DNA of 64,000 nucleotides from Allolobophora icterica (GCA_963556255.1 OY744616.1:27568990-27632989); one strand, 5' to 3'. Shown: positions 49,150 to 62,599, numbered from the stretch's first letter. Numbers and translations: made by a program. Notes: a model not told the origin generated them from the sequence alone.

Positions 49150-52100
49150 ATAATAATAATAATGGCAACAATAATTAATTCACCATTAATTTAGCAACTA
49201 CCCAACCTAAGCAACAGCTACGGCCTTCTATGTTCGAGGGACACTAATTAGCACCCCCCATAGTTTAATCAGCCGAAATATAATGAGTGTACACAGTAAG
49301 CCTATAGCCTCAAGATGTGCTATCGAGTCTTTAGTCAAGTATACTGTTACCATTACATATCTAATAATGTTAGATCGACTGCTTTTCATAAAATTGTAGG
49401 CCCTATTACTACCCAGGTGGCCCTGGTAGGGGTCTCCTGTGTAGCCAGATTACGTTAATTGATTATGAGCATAATATGTTTTGTTTATCCTTGCAATGAT
49501 TGGTTACCAAACTAAAAATACAATACAATACACTTGCTACCGGTAGGTATTATAAGTAATTGCATTGTGGTTTCACAGAGGATATTGCTACCGCTAGGAA
49601 TAATGTTGCATTGTGATTTCACAGAGGATGTGCAAGATACCGCTAGGAATAATATTGCATTGTGATTTTATAGAGGATAATTCTAACCTCTCGGAATAAT
49701 TGCATTGTGATTTCATAAAGGATGTGTTGTATTGTGATTTCACACAGTATTACGTTTCTGTAGCAACCTCTTGTAACAATTGCATCGTGATTTCATAGAG
49801 AACATGATGCCATAGCAACGATTGTCTAACCTCTTGGAATAATTGCATTGTGATTGCATAGAGGATATATTGCCTTAGCAACCTCTTGTAATAATTGCAT
49901 TATGATTTCATACAAGCTATATTTCCATAGCAACGTCTTGTAATAATTGCATTATGATTTCATAGAGGGCATATTGCAGTAGCAACCTCTTTTAACTTCT
50001 GGGAATAATTGCACTGTAATTACATTATCACAGAGGAAGTATTGCAGTAGCAGCCTCTTGTAATAATTGCACTGTGATTTCATACAGGGTATATTTCCGT
50101 AGCAACATCTTGTAACATCTGGTAACAATTGCATTATGATTTCACATTGCCACCTCTTTTAGTAAAAAATAATAATAATAACAATGAGAGTGATGATAAT
50201 GGTGATCGCAATGTTGATAATGCACGGTAATTGTTTTGAATCTTGAGGGCTTCCTCAGGCAAAATGATAATGGGCAAAAACAATGGGTTTAAAAAGTTGG
50301 GGGTACGGTACCCTCCAGTCCAAAAAGTGGGGGTACGGGCAGCGGCGTCTATCCCCCCTAAGTCATTGGAGCAATGTCCCTTTTCCCCCTCTTTTCCCCC
50401 CTCCCCGTTCCTTCCCCCCTAAAATGGTGGCACACACACTGACAGATCTCCCCCCCCTATTTTTTAGATGGAGCATTTGCTCCTAGGTTTCTATGGTGTA
50501 GACGCCTCTGGGTACGGGTACCCCTTGTACCCTCAGTAAATTACGTCTCTGCATAAATACATACATACTTGAAAACAGTTAAGCCGTGTGTTATCTAGTC
50601 ACAGATACAAGGAATTGGTATGAGAGGGACATGATGTTTCGTATCTTACTAAGCAGATACGGAAGTAAATCTGGCAAAGTGCGCAGATTGAATGATTTCC
50701 ACCGACACAACATGCTGTCTCCTCGGCTTGACCTCCCCGGATTCTGACCTGGCATCAAAAGAACCAAACAACCTGGCTACTGCGGACTTGATTTGATATA
50801 GCGCCAGTGAAATAAGCTGGTCTCCCTGACGTGGCTTTTGTGTGGCAATGAGATATTTATGAGATTTACATTACATTACATTGAAACACCGAAATAGCAG
50901 TCACCTTTTAACGCTTTTCTTCTACGTCTCCATCTTCTGAAGGATCGGACGGCAAACACGCACACTGCCAGCAGTATGAGCAGCACAAACAGACCACCGA
51001 TTGCAGCACCGATCATCTCGTCGGACACTTTTACACCTTCGTTCATAGGATCTGAAAGAAAAACACTGATCTATGGACAATGGCCAATAACTGATGATGC
51101 TAATACATGAACTATACCATGCAACAATAAAGTTCAATTTTTCCAAGAACTGTTGCATAATGACAGAAAATAAATTCTACGCTTGTGGGCAGTGACGTCT
51201 ACCCCAACCCTACCTGTTATGGGAGAACAAACCCCCACTCCGGCCGACTTATATTTAAGGGTACAGACTGTACTAAATACGTTACTTAAGTGAACCTTGG
51301 GTTCATTACTCTGAGATAACATGTGTTTTCGATAAACATGCATGATACATAAATTAAATATATTATCGGAAATCAACAACCCACAGTTTATATCCAGAAC
51401 GTTAGTTAAACTCCCTATGTAATGTAATGTAATAAAACATTTATACAGCGCCCCTTAAGAACCTCTCAGAGGCGCTAGACACATGCCATCACGTTGCCTA
51501 CTTCAGGATATCGTGGGAGATCATTCTCCTAACCCCCCACTCATTGGTAGACGCCACGACTTGTGGGGTTTGAGCCCCAAACCCTGAACCATAACCACTA
51601 TGGACTGCTAATGCAACACCCGATCAAAATCCTGCATGGTTATTGTCTTATCCAGATTGGCAATTCTGTAGAAATGCTCATTTACAGTGTAAATTTTGCT
51701 TTCAAAGTCAAATAAAAATCAGATTCTAAAAAGACATTAGTGAAGAGTGGCATAATTTGAAACCACAGAAAGGTCCTTGAGAACTCAGTCTAGGGAAGAA
51801 ATGACACTAAAGTAAAGCTCGTTAGAATCGGTCCAACCTCCCGTCTGAACTGTGACGACATCACTGGGAAGGCTCTTAAGCGGCTCATCCTCATGATAGT
51901 CAGGCTCTGGCCCATTGCTCTGGCCCCGGTAGCAGATGACCCGGAAGTGATATGTAGCACCACGTGACGCCGTCGTCCAGTTGAAGCTTGTCGTACCGGT
52001 CACTCTACTGACCAGAGGCACCCACTGACCAACTGTCCGATACTGGATGATATAGTTGAGAGGATGCATCGAGCTATGGTCATCCCTTGGACCAATCCAG

Positions 52101-55100
52101 CTGATGAGGAGCCCTTGTCGGGTCTGCTTCACCGTTAGATTGTACGGTCTGTCTGGCCTCTGTTCTATACAAAGCACAAACGCAACAAACGCACAGTCAC
52201 TATCTCCAACCGACTGCGCAAGACGAAAGAAACATGTCTTATCTTAAAGAAGCATGGTATGACTGTCAGGGCCGTTGACGTCACCCTCCTCCTTTTCGAG
52301 GCTTGGGACTGGCACTACTGAGTACGGAGGTCAATCTGGCAATGACATTTATATAGTGCCGCTATTGAACTTACAGTATACATTACCCTGCCATCAAGCA
52401 TTAGGGTAAGAATGTAAGACATAATGGAGAGTTAGAAGAAGGAAAGGCTCAGTCCTTTAAGCTACCATTGAGAGGGGTTTGCATTAGCTTACATAAGAAG
52501 GTAAAACAGTCCTGCATCCCCTGGGTCCCAACCAACAAGAAAAAGCACAATCATAGCACTATCTCAACCATCAAGACTCGTATTGCTTTTCGGTTTTTCG
52601 TCTGAAAGAAAAGGGTTTTATTTTACGCAAATGTGACTAGTTTAATTTACATTAATATAATATTATTAAATTATGTTACAGAAGAAACAGAAGTCGGAAT
52701 GCCTACCTGCTGAGTGTGTGTTCTGTAGTTTTGGAAGCTGGGTAAATGGCACCAAAGGCCAATGACCTGCATATGCTAGAAAAATTCCAAAGACAAAAAT
52801 AGCCATAATATTAATTACAATAAAACAACAAAGCACTGAACAAAATCAACATCACTAGTAATCAGCAGTGGCAAAAGTTAAAAGTAATGGTCGACTCATT
52901 ACATCTTTATACAATGAGAGCCACATCCTTTTGAATAAATTTTTGGCCTTCGTAGTTTTACGGTTAAATCGACTCAATACCAGCAGGTATGGGGCCCGTT
53001 CGATCTCACCTTATGACAATTTTCGAGCAACTGGGTGGGTGCATAATACACTCTGATACACTCTTGTTAATTTAGGGAAACCAATTTGTCGCATGATGTA
53101 TGGGGTGATCAGGTTACCCGCTCAGTAGCCGGTTCACGAACATTGACAGAAGGAATAAACTTTGATTCCTCATTTCTTTTGTTAGAGCCATGAATGTGGC
53201 CATTGAGTCATCCTGGCATCTTGTATAGGGACTTATCTTGTATAGGGACTTATATATATCATAGGGACTAGACCGACACCGAATCAAGCCTAGTCTAGAC
53301 ACTTGATCAATAAGCTATACTACTCTGTGATACGCTGTTATAATTGGTTTACTGACTCACTTATGAATAGAGTCTCTTTCAGTTTTTTTTAAATTATTAA
53401 GTTAAGTTTTTCATTAAACTTATAATTTACATAGATACGACTATTGAGATGAGAAGAACTCCAACAAGATATTGACTCTGACCAATCAAGATTATCTCTG
53501 GTGCCTATGTTTTCCATAGCACCAGAGTGACCTACAGACAAGGACTAAGCAAGGCTATTGCCCATGGCACCAGATAGACCTAACTGGTTTTGTTACGAAT
53601 TAAAGATTTAACTCTTAATGGTATTATAAACATTATCAACTATAATGGTTAATGTTCTTGAAATGTCATGCTTCTGATGTCTTCCACGCGATTTCACTTT
53701 ACCTTACTAATTTGTCGCTCATCCTGTACTTACATCTAACTCTACTGTACTACTCTTCCTCAACTTACAGTCCACTAACTGAAAATTTGATATGTTTCAA
53801 CGGAACAATGTAACAATCTTTTAGTTATTTAGGCAAACTTGTGATTATTATATGATTATTTTATGGTTACTTAAACTGTGCCATGGTTGTTTAAACATGC
53901 TCAAAAGGGATGACTGCAAATCGGAGCGGAATGGGCCTGTGGTTTGTGGTATTTTGTTGCCGGGTGAATGACCTAAGTTAGAGGATTGTAGGAGTGGCCG
54001 GGCTCAAGCATAGAGGTACTACGGCGGCCTGCTCGGCTGGGGACCTTCTGCGCCGCGGATGCACTTCGCCGACAGAAAGCCTAAATGAACCAATTGATCA
54101 CTCTGAGAGGGCTGAGACACATGTTACATTAATTAACTCTGAGGATGAAGAATATAAGGGAGGAATTGAAACTAACGTGTTAAATTATGAGGGCCTAATA
54201 AGAGTGGGGAATTGGACCGAACTGGAGGTATTTCACCAGGATTTAGATCCCGACTTATCAACTATTGGTACGGATGTAGATCCCGACCAAAATTTTTTCC
54301 ATAGAACCGACTGGAGCAGTAACTACATTACCCTAGAATCACTAGCTAAACAGACGCAGCATGAAATAAATTCTGAAAAGGTGCCATTTTCGATTCTACA
54401 CATTAACTGCAGAAGTTTGACACATAAACTAACGGAAGTTAGAGAAATTTTAGATAAACTACAAACCACCGTTTTGGCTGTTACGGAGACCTGGTTGGGA
54501 CCAGATATGGAGGATACTATCCATATACCTGGATACGACTTTCTAGGTCGACCCAGAGTGGAGGGTAGAGGAGGGGGTGTGGGCTTTTTTGTAAAAGAGG
54601 ATCTAAATTACCAGCAATACTGTCCCCTCGGAAACTCAAGCAAACATAGTACCTATGAGAGTCTATTCATTAAAGTCCAGCTTAAAAAATGTTCTCAAAT
54701 CATAGGAGTTATTTACCGTTCCCCGGGGCAAGACCTCAAGGATTTCAATGAGGAATTTGAGGAACTAGTTTCATGTATCAGGAATAAATCAAAGGATGCT
54801 ATACTGTTAGGAGACTTTAATATAGACTTGTTAAAAATTAATGAACATACTGAAACAAATAAATTTTACAATTTTTTAATATCCTCTTATTACCTTCCGG
54901 CTATAACCAAACCTACTAGGATTACTGATAGTTCTCATTCTCTAATAGATAACATCTTCTGCAGTTCTTGGTCCAAGCTAGTAACCGCCTCGATCCTGGT
55001 GTCGGATTTGTCTGACCATCTCCCCGTTTTTGCCTCCTTCTCTTTAGAGACGCCTAGAGCAAGGAGTGGCCGAAGAGACGCACGCTTAGTGAACGAGGAA

Positions 55101-58100
55101 GGTTTATCCCAATTTAAGCGAGCTCTTTCGGAAGTGAACTGGAACCCAGTTTACAAATTGTGCAGAGATGGGAACCCTAATAAAGCTTATGACCTGTTTA
55201 TAGAAGACTATAGTAAAATGTATGATAATGCGTTCCCAGTTAAAACTGAGACAAGAACGGGAAGGAACCGATTTAGACAGCCATGGATGACTCCTGGCTT
55301 ATTAAAGTCCTGCCAGAAGAAGACTCGTTTATATTCCAAGTTTCTTAAAAATCCGAACCTAGAAAACAAACAAAAATTTGTGACTTATAGGAACAAATTT
55401 AAAGCAATTAGAGTAAGTGCAGAAAAAAACTACTATGCCATAGAATTTCATAGGCACCACACTGATTTAAAAGCAACCTGGAAACTTGTAAGATCGGCCA
55501 TGCATCTAGAAACTAGAGATACCAAAATTAACCTCCTAATAATAGATGGGGAAAAAATAGAGGACCCTAGAATAATAGCGAATAAATTTAACAATTACTT
55601 TTTAACTATAGCGACAGACCTAGCTGAGAAACTTCCTGAAGCTTCTTGTTCCTTTGAGGAATACATGCCTCCCTCTCTGAAGGAGTCTATGGGGTTAACG
55701 TTAACCACTCCCGAGGAGATTATGGACATAAGCAGGCTCATCAAGAAAACTCACTCCAGGGGAGCTGACGACATCGACCCCTATATTGCTACTCCCAATC
55801 TAAAACTGGTCATCCATCCTCTTACCGAAATCAATAATTCTTCCCTCACTCTTGGTATAGTCCCTAATAAGTTAAAGATAGCTAAAGTAATCCCTATTTT
55901 CAAAAAAGGAGATAAAGAGAGTCTTGGTAACTATCGACCAATCTCAATACTCCCTTACTTCTCCAAATATCTTGAAAAAATAATGTATAATAGACTCAAT
56001 AGCTACATTACAAAGATGAAGATTATACATCATTCCCAGCACGGCTTCCAACAAGGACATTCTACATTCATGGCCTTGTTAGATATGGAAGACCGAATTA
56101 CTAAAGCTATAGATAATAATGAATATTCGGTGGGCATATTCCTGGACTTGGCTAAGGCCTTTGACACGGTCGACCACAAAATTCTCTTGAAAAAGCTCCA
56201 AAACTATGGAATAAGGGGAACACAATTAAAATGGTTCTACAGCTATTTCGATAATCGCAGCCAAAGGGTCGTCTGTAACGGGGCCTCGTCAGAGATAGGA
56301 AACATTACCTACGGAGTCCCCCAGGGCTCAAACCTTGGACCCCTCCTTTTCCTGATATACATAAATGACTTAGCTAAAGTTTCTGATACCCTTTATTATA
56401 TACTTTTTGCCGATGATACTAACATTTTCTTCTCCCATGAGTCTAGTTTGGTTCTTATGGAAACTATAAACGCCGAGTTATTAAAAGTCAGCAACTGGCT
56501 CCTAGCAAATGGTCTAACTCTAAATTTAGATAAATCAAATTTCATTCTATTTACGTCCCATAGAAAGGCCCACCCCCTGGACCTTAAATTGAACTTTGAC
56601 GGGAAGGCAATCACTCAAGTGGAATCCACAAAATTCTTGGGTGTGCTGGTTGACCAGCACCTAACTTGGAAAAACCACATTAGTTATATAGCGCAGAAAT
56701 TAGCCAAAAACATAGGAATACTAAATAGAATTTCATATTTACTACCCAAAACTATAAGGCAACAATTATACTATACTTTAATTTATCCTTATCTCACGTA
56801 CTGTAATATAATTTGGGCGTCGAATTACGACTCGAGGCTACTTAAATTGGTATTACTGCAAAAGAAAGTACTCAGGATAATCGCTGGGGCAGACAGACGC
56901 GCCCATACAGGGCCCCTATACGTAGATTTAAAACTCTTAAAAATAGACCAAATCAGAGCCCTCCAGATAGGGAAATTCCTTTACCAATATGAGCACAAAC
57001 TGCTACCAGCGTCCTTTGAAGGGTACTTCACTTTAGGCTCGCAGATTCACGCCTATCAAACAAGAAATGCTCACACGTACCGCCCTGACAGGGCGCGTAC
57101 AAATTTACGAGGGTTTAGCATTAAATCTTCAGGCCCTAAGCTATGGAAATCAATCCCTCAGGTTATCCGCTCCACTACCACTTATTATGCTTTCAAAAAA
57201 AATCTTAAAGAATTTCTACTTGGTTCGTGATCACCTGGATCTATACCGAGGAACTCCCAATTGTGGCCCCACTCAGAAAGGTTCTGGTACATTCTGTTCG
57301 GTGGGTGTGTGCGCGGCGTGGGGGTGCGGGGAGGTCGGCTGAATGGCCTCTGGCGCGAGTTAAGTTTAGTTAAGAGTAGTTAAGATTACCTAGATGGTTA
57401 TTTTTTTTCTTTTTAGTTATGCTCTTCTTGAATTTCTTTCTTTTCTTCTTTCATCTTTTTTCTCTGCTTTTCTTCCTGATTCTTATCTTAATTTGTCTTG
57501 GTACATTACATGTATAGGCGGCCCGTCAGCGGGACCTTAGTCCCTTTGGGTCTTCCTTTTGCTTTCCTAGTTTCCTTACGAAATGATATATGTGTATGTG
57601 TTAAACTGTCAGGAATGCAATAAAAGACATTGAATAATATTCTAGTGGTCAGCATGCTGGACTGTTGATTAAGAGATCGGGGTTCAAATCCCCATCAAGG
57701 CAGAAGTTTGTTTCGAGATTTATGGTCCACTAACACCCCCTACCTAACTGAGCTACGAGTACACTGACTGTACATAGTTGGGGGGATTAGGCGGCAAGTG
57801 AGAGGACTGGTAACCCTTCCTCGTATGTTCAGGCTAATAGAAATGCTTGGTTTTAGTGTGCCATCAGTTGATCCTTGTGCATTAGACACTGTCTCTATAC
57901 ATACATACACAAGTACATACATGTATACATACATACATACATACATACATACATACATACATACATACATACATACATACATACATACATACATACATAC
58001 ATACAAACACAAGTACATATATAGATACATACATACATGCACACATACATACATACCACATACATACATACTTATATAGTATATACATACCACATACATA

Positions 58101-60615
58101 CATACATACATACATACAAAATGATGTTAAAAGGCAGACCTTTGGTCCTTGCCGTGGTTACTTCACTGAAGAGCCCATCTCCAATGCGATTGCGCGACAG
58201 AACCATGAACTCGTAAAGAACATCAGGCATCAACTGGTGTAGAGTCAACGCAGTTATATTGCTCGAACCTACTCTCAGGGTCGTCCACTGCGCCCTGGAA
58301 GAAGCGGAATATGAGGAAAAGGAAGAAGAGGACAATGCCGACGATACCCCTCGAATCCTATACCTGTATAAACAAACGCGATGAACAAAATCTACATTCC
58401 ACTAAAATTATTTTAAGAAGATGATGATGATAATGATGATGATGATGATGATGCCAAGATACTGTAAGATACATTCCTTTGTCACAGCACCTTTAGTGAA
58501 GTTATACAAAGTTGCATTATATCACAATGATCATACCTACTTGTACGTATATGTTACATACCAAGTGCAGTAGAGGTAATAGTTCACATAGATGCCTAAT
58601 ATTACATGTAATTAACTTAAGGATGTTGAAGGTAATTAGTACTGGTAAAAGCACTCTATAAGTAGCCATATACATACACACCTAAATACATAAACAAATA
58701 TATACAATTATACATATATGCATGTATGCATTGCATACATCCATAGATACATACAAACATACATGCAAACTACTTAAAATAATGTAAACTCATGACACAC
58801 GTTATCACACTAGCATTCTAGATTCTGACATAAAACCAGCATCTTGGCTCGGAAACTACCACGATCGAATCTGATCGATCCAGGAAGTAAATTTATCAGT
58901 GGGATCATGACAAAAAGAATTGAATCAGGCGCAGGGTTAGTAAGGGCGAATCTTATCCGAGTCACTCGGTCACGAGATGGCACCAAAGTACAGCGTGTCT
59001 GAACCAGTGCAGTGTTTTGTTCAGGCTTACCAGATGACATAGTGCTGCGGAAATCCCTCGTCGTAGGCAGGCATCCATGATATCCGGGCGCTGTCATGGC
59101 CTGTCTCGACGGTGACATTGTACGGTGGATGTGGAGTTGTTACTGAACAGAAACAGAAAACGGAGACGGTTTTTGCAAAATTGATTTTAAATATCCGCCC
59201 ATTCTGAAAGGTTTAGCATTAAGCTCAGCTTTAGCATTAAGCTCATACATTATACCAATTCTGCTAAAGTGAATGAGAATTGCAAGAAGACAAAGGAACA
59301 TGTAATTTAGGCTGATTGTCTCAGATAAATGGACACGTGAAGGAATAAGATGAATGCAGTGACTAATAAATTTCAGTGTGATTTAGTAGCATGTTTAAAC
59401 TCCATACTTTTCCAGAACAGCATACAAAGGCATACGAGGTCTAACAAGAGGTATGTGTAAGCAACTGTAAACAATGCTGTTTTGTAACTTACTGCCTAAA
59501 AAGGTGCTACACAAGTGCTCACACACATAAATAAATAAACAAATAGGTGCATACATACATATGGCACATGCATAAATAAGAAAATAGAAGTCAACAGACT
59601 GATGTAACTACTTTGTCCGGCTTCAGGCTTGTAATCAAAGGCTGACATAGGGATATATTCCAAAGAGGATCTGGTCTTATGGCCTTGAGTAGGGAATGCA
59701 AACCCGGGTTTTGCCTACCCGGGTACCCGGGTAACCCGGGATTTTTCGGAACCCGAAAACTCGGGTTTAACCGCGATTGAAACCCGGGTTTGAACAATGA
59801 TATTAAATTTTCATTACTATTTTATTATATTAAAATGTAGCCTAACAATATAAATGTAGCCTATTTCAGATGCATATCACTATCATTAATATACTACAAA
59901 TGCAGCGAAACTCGAAAGATTAACAACAACAAAGGAGGCCTGCAGGTGAAACAATAATGTTTGAGCGTAACATAAACTTTGAGCACCACATAAGCCACAA
60001 CAGCTTCCACTCTTCAACCCTAGACGAAGACAGCTTCCGCTCTTGAGACTGGACGCAAGTAATGTCCCCTTTGTGACAGGTTGGACCCGCACGTGCAGTC
60101 TTGTCCTCTGCATCGAACGCAAGTATGGGGACCCCACAGCCCCCACAGCCAAAGTGAGGGACGGACATATGCCAAACCTGTCTACGTCATCGTAGGCCTA
60201 AACCGCGGTTGAAACCCGGGTTTGGCGTGATTGAAAAGCGTCACTTTCATCGTCGTTCACGCCGTGAAACTCACAAATGCAGAGTAATGGAAATATAGCG
60301 TTAGTACTGCACTTGGCATTAGGTAATACTATTTCTAGTTACTTATTTATCGGCTCGTTCCAATTGTTTATTCGTGAGTCGTGACGTTATATGAGTGAGG
60401 CTTCACACTTCACACAACCAGTGACAAGGCCGAATGTTGAGTTTGTTGACTCGTGACATTACCTGTCTGAACGCATTTCAGTGTGGATGGCGTCTAACCG
60501 TCTCAAACTAAATCCAACGAAGTCCGAGTTTCTATGGTGCACCACCCTCCGGCGTCGCCATCTACAGCGTCCTTTTCTTCGGCCTCGGCTGTGCTACGGC
60601 GCTATATAAATAGTC

Positions 60616-60676
<61 letters not shown>

Positions 60677-61764
60677 CCAGTTCGCATGGTAGCGGTAAAC
60701 TGTTATTATATAAATTTAGTGACTGTAAAAGCAATGCCTAAATCAGGAAAATTTAAAGCGCGTTGTTTGGGAACACTTTATCGTTCGCGATTCTGTGGAA
60801 CAGACGGCTCAGTGCCAGTTATGTAAGTCGAAACTGAAAATTGTCGGCGGTTCAACACGATGTATGCATATTCATCTCCCGCCCAAGCATAAGATAAACC
60901 TGCTCAAACAAAGGATGTAGATTACCCTTGTCATCTGCAGAACTTTGGACTTTGTAGCTGCATACAACGACGTTGTTCTTATCGCAAAACATAGTTCAAT
61001 AATACTTATCATGTAAAGTTTGGTAAACCCAGTAAAAACCCGGGTACCCGGGTTTTTACTGGCGCCAAAACCGGAAACCCGGGTTTGTAAAAAACCGTCG
61101 GGTTTGCATTCCCTAGCCTTGAGTGCATTAGTGGCATTAATTTAGGGTGACTGGAACTTTAGGAGTCAAGTGGCCTCGGTTAAGGATGTTGGGAATGTTA
61201 ATAGTCGGGCGATTCCAGTTAACGGTCATGGGAACATTAGTCTAAGTCAAGCGACTTCAGTTCAGGTCAAAGGGAACATTAGTCTACTAAGTCAAACAAC
61301 TTCACTAGGGTCAAGGAAACATTAGTGTAAGTCAAACAACTTCACTTAGGGCCAAGGGACCATTAGTGTAAGTCAAACAACTTCACTTAGGGTCAAGGGA
61401 ACATTAGTGTAAGTATAACAACTTCATTTAGGGTCAAGGGAACATTAGTGTAAGTCAAACAACTTCACTTCGTGCCAAAGGGGACATTAGTCTAAAAAAG
61501 TCAGTTAAGGTCAAAGAAAACACTGTCTAAAGTAAGAAGGTGTTCAGCTACTGGTTTTATGGGAACATTGACATCACAAGCAATGTGCAAGATGCATGTT
61601 CTACACTCACGCTCGATGATGAGTAATGTTGTAGTGACAACGCTGGAGACAACATTTGAAGCAACACACTCGTAGATTCCGTGATCTTCTTTTCCTAGGT
61701 TGACGATCGTAAGGTTTCCTCCACTGTACATGATCTTGATGGGAGTGGGAAGCGCGCCCTCCGC
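48399..61764 (-). CDS. IGSF9: Turtle / IGSF9-type Ig-FN3 transmembrane receptor, 3' part
   Basis: Cell-surface adhesion receptor of the turtle/borderless/IGSF9 group (axon and dendrite patterning). Minus-strand exons: 61764-61611, 59142-59031, 58363-58140, 52164-51838, 51051-50905, 48511-48399; phases agree. Order: second half of an Ig domain (GNLTIVNLGKEDHGIYECVA), linker TTPHPPYNVTV, FN3-1 (ISWMPAYDEGFPQHYVIWY ... LYEFMVLSRNRIGDGLFSEV), FN3-2 (RPDRPYNLTVKQTRQGLLIS ... GATYHFRVICYRGQSNGPEP), TM helix AAIGGLFVLLILLAVCVFAV, basic stop-transfer RSFRRWRRRRK, 38-residue tail ending ETPI. GKEDHGIYEC and the TTPHPPYNV linker match the turtle family. The tail is far shorter than in IGSF9. Acceptor at 61764 is uncertain (frame open further upstream). 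Earlier Ig exons were not found to the right. The CR1-like LINE sits antisense in the FN3-1/FN3-2 intron. Confidence 0.88.
48610..48910. repeat. (ACAT)/(ACATAAAT) microsatellite
   Basis: Mixed acatacat and cctacataaat units. Lies in the receptor intron next to the last exon. Confidence 0.9.
49045..49165. repeat. (CTA)n then (ATA)n microsatellite
   Basis: About 100 bp of ctactacta, with short aat runs on each side. Confidence 0.95.
49530..50160. repeat. Degenerate satellite, ~50-65 bp units
   Basis: About eleven diverged units around 'aataattgcattgtgatttc', 'atagaggatatattgc' and 'agcaacctcttg'. Unit length varies. Inside the composite element 48912-50551. Confidence 0.8.
50340..50510. mobile_element. 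hAT-type MITE, CAGGGGCGTCTA family, copy 3 (inverted)
   Basis: Starts CAGCGGCGTCTATCCCCCC, ends TAGACGCCTCTG; perfect 8-bp flanks ggtacggg (50332-50339, 50511-50518). Inserted within the right arm of a larger element (48912-50551). Confidence 0.92.
51421..51610 (-). repeat. SINE-like repeat with 'tttatacagcgcc' body
   Basis: Body 'acatttatacagcgcccctt', tRNA-like words on the reverse strand (TAGTGGTTATGG, GGCTCAAACCCC) at the right end. Similar 'atttatatagygcc' bodies occur at about 16621, 37093 and 52346. Confidence 0.5.
53982..57640 (+). mobile_element. CR1/Jockey-type non-LTR retrotransposon with open EN-RT ORF
   Basis: Uninterrupted reading frame 53982-57230 (about 1080 aa). APE-type endonuclease: [111 protein letters not shown]; all catalytic acids present. 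The frame has no ATG until within the endonuclease domain (MEDTIHIPGY); it opens after a TAG at 53979, so either the initiator is lost, the copy is 5'-truncated, or it depended on an upstream ORF. The 3' UTR holds an AGCGGGACCTTAGTCCC hairpin and ends near 57640 with ataaaagacattgaata. It lies antisense in the receptor intron. Clade (CR1, L2, Crack, Daphne) cannot be settled by eye. Confidence 0.93.
57641..57895 (+). repeat. tRNA-derived SINE abutting the LINE 3' end
   Basis: Head AGTGGTCAGCATGCTGGAC and a perfect box B GGTTCAAATCC, then an unrelated body and a (CATA)n tail to about 58130. Directly follows the CR1-like LINE, which may supply its 3' end. Confidence 0.55.
57896..58120. repeat. 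(CATA)n microsatellite
   Basis: About 225 bp of catacata with few interruptions, ending just before the donor of the receptor FN3-1 exon at 58140. Confidence 0.95.
59690..61115. mobile_element. hAT element, 1.43 kb, with decayed BED-finger coding fragment
   Basis: TIRs TAGGGAATGCAAACCCG and CGGGTTTGCATTCCCTA; perfect 8-bp duplications gccttgag (59682-59689, 61116-61123). On the plus strand, ATG 60734 begins MPKSGKFKA, then after a one-base shift VWEHFIVRDSVEQTAQCQLC and TRCMHIHLPPKHK (60765 to about 60900), a Cx2C...HxLxxxH BED finger. Stop soon after. An internal (ATT)n at 60621-60675 looks like a secondary expansion. In the receptor intron between the Ig and FN3-1 exons. Confidence 0.88.
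61140..61510. repeat. ~41-bp tandem repeat 'gtcaaacaacttcactt'
   Basis: About eight units of 'aagtcaaacaacttcactta' plus 'gggtcaagggaacattagtg', increasingly diverged to the left. In the receptor intron next to the Ig exon. Confidence 0.8.
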
Positions 61765-61954
61765 CTTCAACGTTAACAGTGAAGCAACAATGCACATCAT
61801 CATCGTTACCACTGTGAACCTAATTGCATCATCAGTCATCACTGTCACTACAGGAACTCATCATCTGATTAATAATAATCTTCGTTTAATATCTTCAAAC
61901 TGACAATAACGCAGTATGATTACAAATCAGTATGAACAGATGATCACAAGTTAT

Positions 61955-62155
61955 TACAGGAGTCGAATTTAACTGTACACGGCAGCCATGCAAGGCGCCC
62001 ATCACGTCCTACATCTCATTTTAACAACGCGTCATCTCGCGAATGAAAGGCTGAGTGGACCTAAATTTGGGAGGGTTGCGGGAAGTGATCCCGCTACCTC
62101 TTGCTCTTCACGCCAGAGATGTTACCACTACTCTATGGACCCCCACCTCATCATA
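61955..62155 (-). repeat. tRNA-derived SINE, same body as 37,985-38,245
   Basis: Shares gtcgaatttaact, ggcagccatgcaaggc and gaatgaaaggctgag words with the 38-kb SINE; head at the right end (TAGAGTAGTGGTAACATC), box B decayed. Followed at once by the long (AC)n run. Confidence 0.6.
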
Positions 62156-62214
62156 ACCACCACCATGATCAACACAGACCATAATGTTTTAAAAAGATGC
62201 ACTATTAAGAGTCA

Positions 62215-62589
<375 letters not shown>

Positions 62590-62599
62590 TCTCTCCTAC

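Larger units (their letters stand above)
48912..50551. mobile_element. Composite hAT-like element holding a satellite array
   Basis: Left end CAGGGGCACAACG with a gtggggggttcc stretch, right end TTACGTCTCTG preceded by gggggtacgg stretches; flanks cataaatt and cataaata (7 of 8) within an (ACATA)-rich minisatellite. Contains (CTA)n, a degenerate satellite and MITE copy 3. The TIRs are short, so treat the outer boundary as probable. Confidence 0.55.

Noticed and set aside
49530..50160. Regularly spaced repeats considered as CRISPR-like
   Set aside because: Units are diverged, have no constant repeat with unique spacers, and the genome is eukaryotic.
57641..57705. tRNA-like sequence with perfect box B
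   Set aside because: No proper acceptor stem or anticodon arm; continues into a SINE body with a microsatellite tail.
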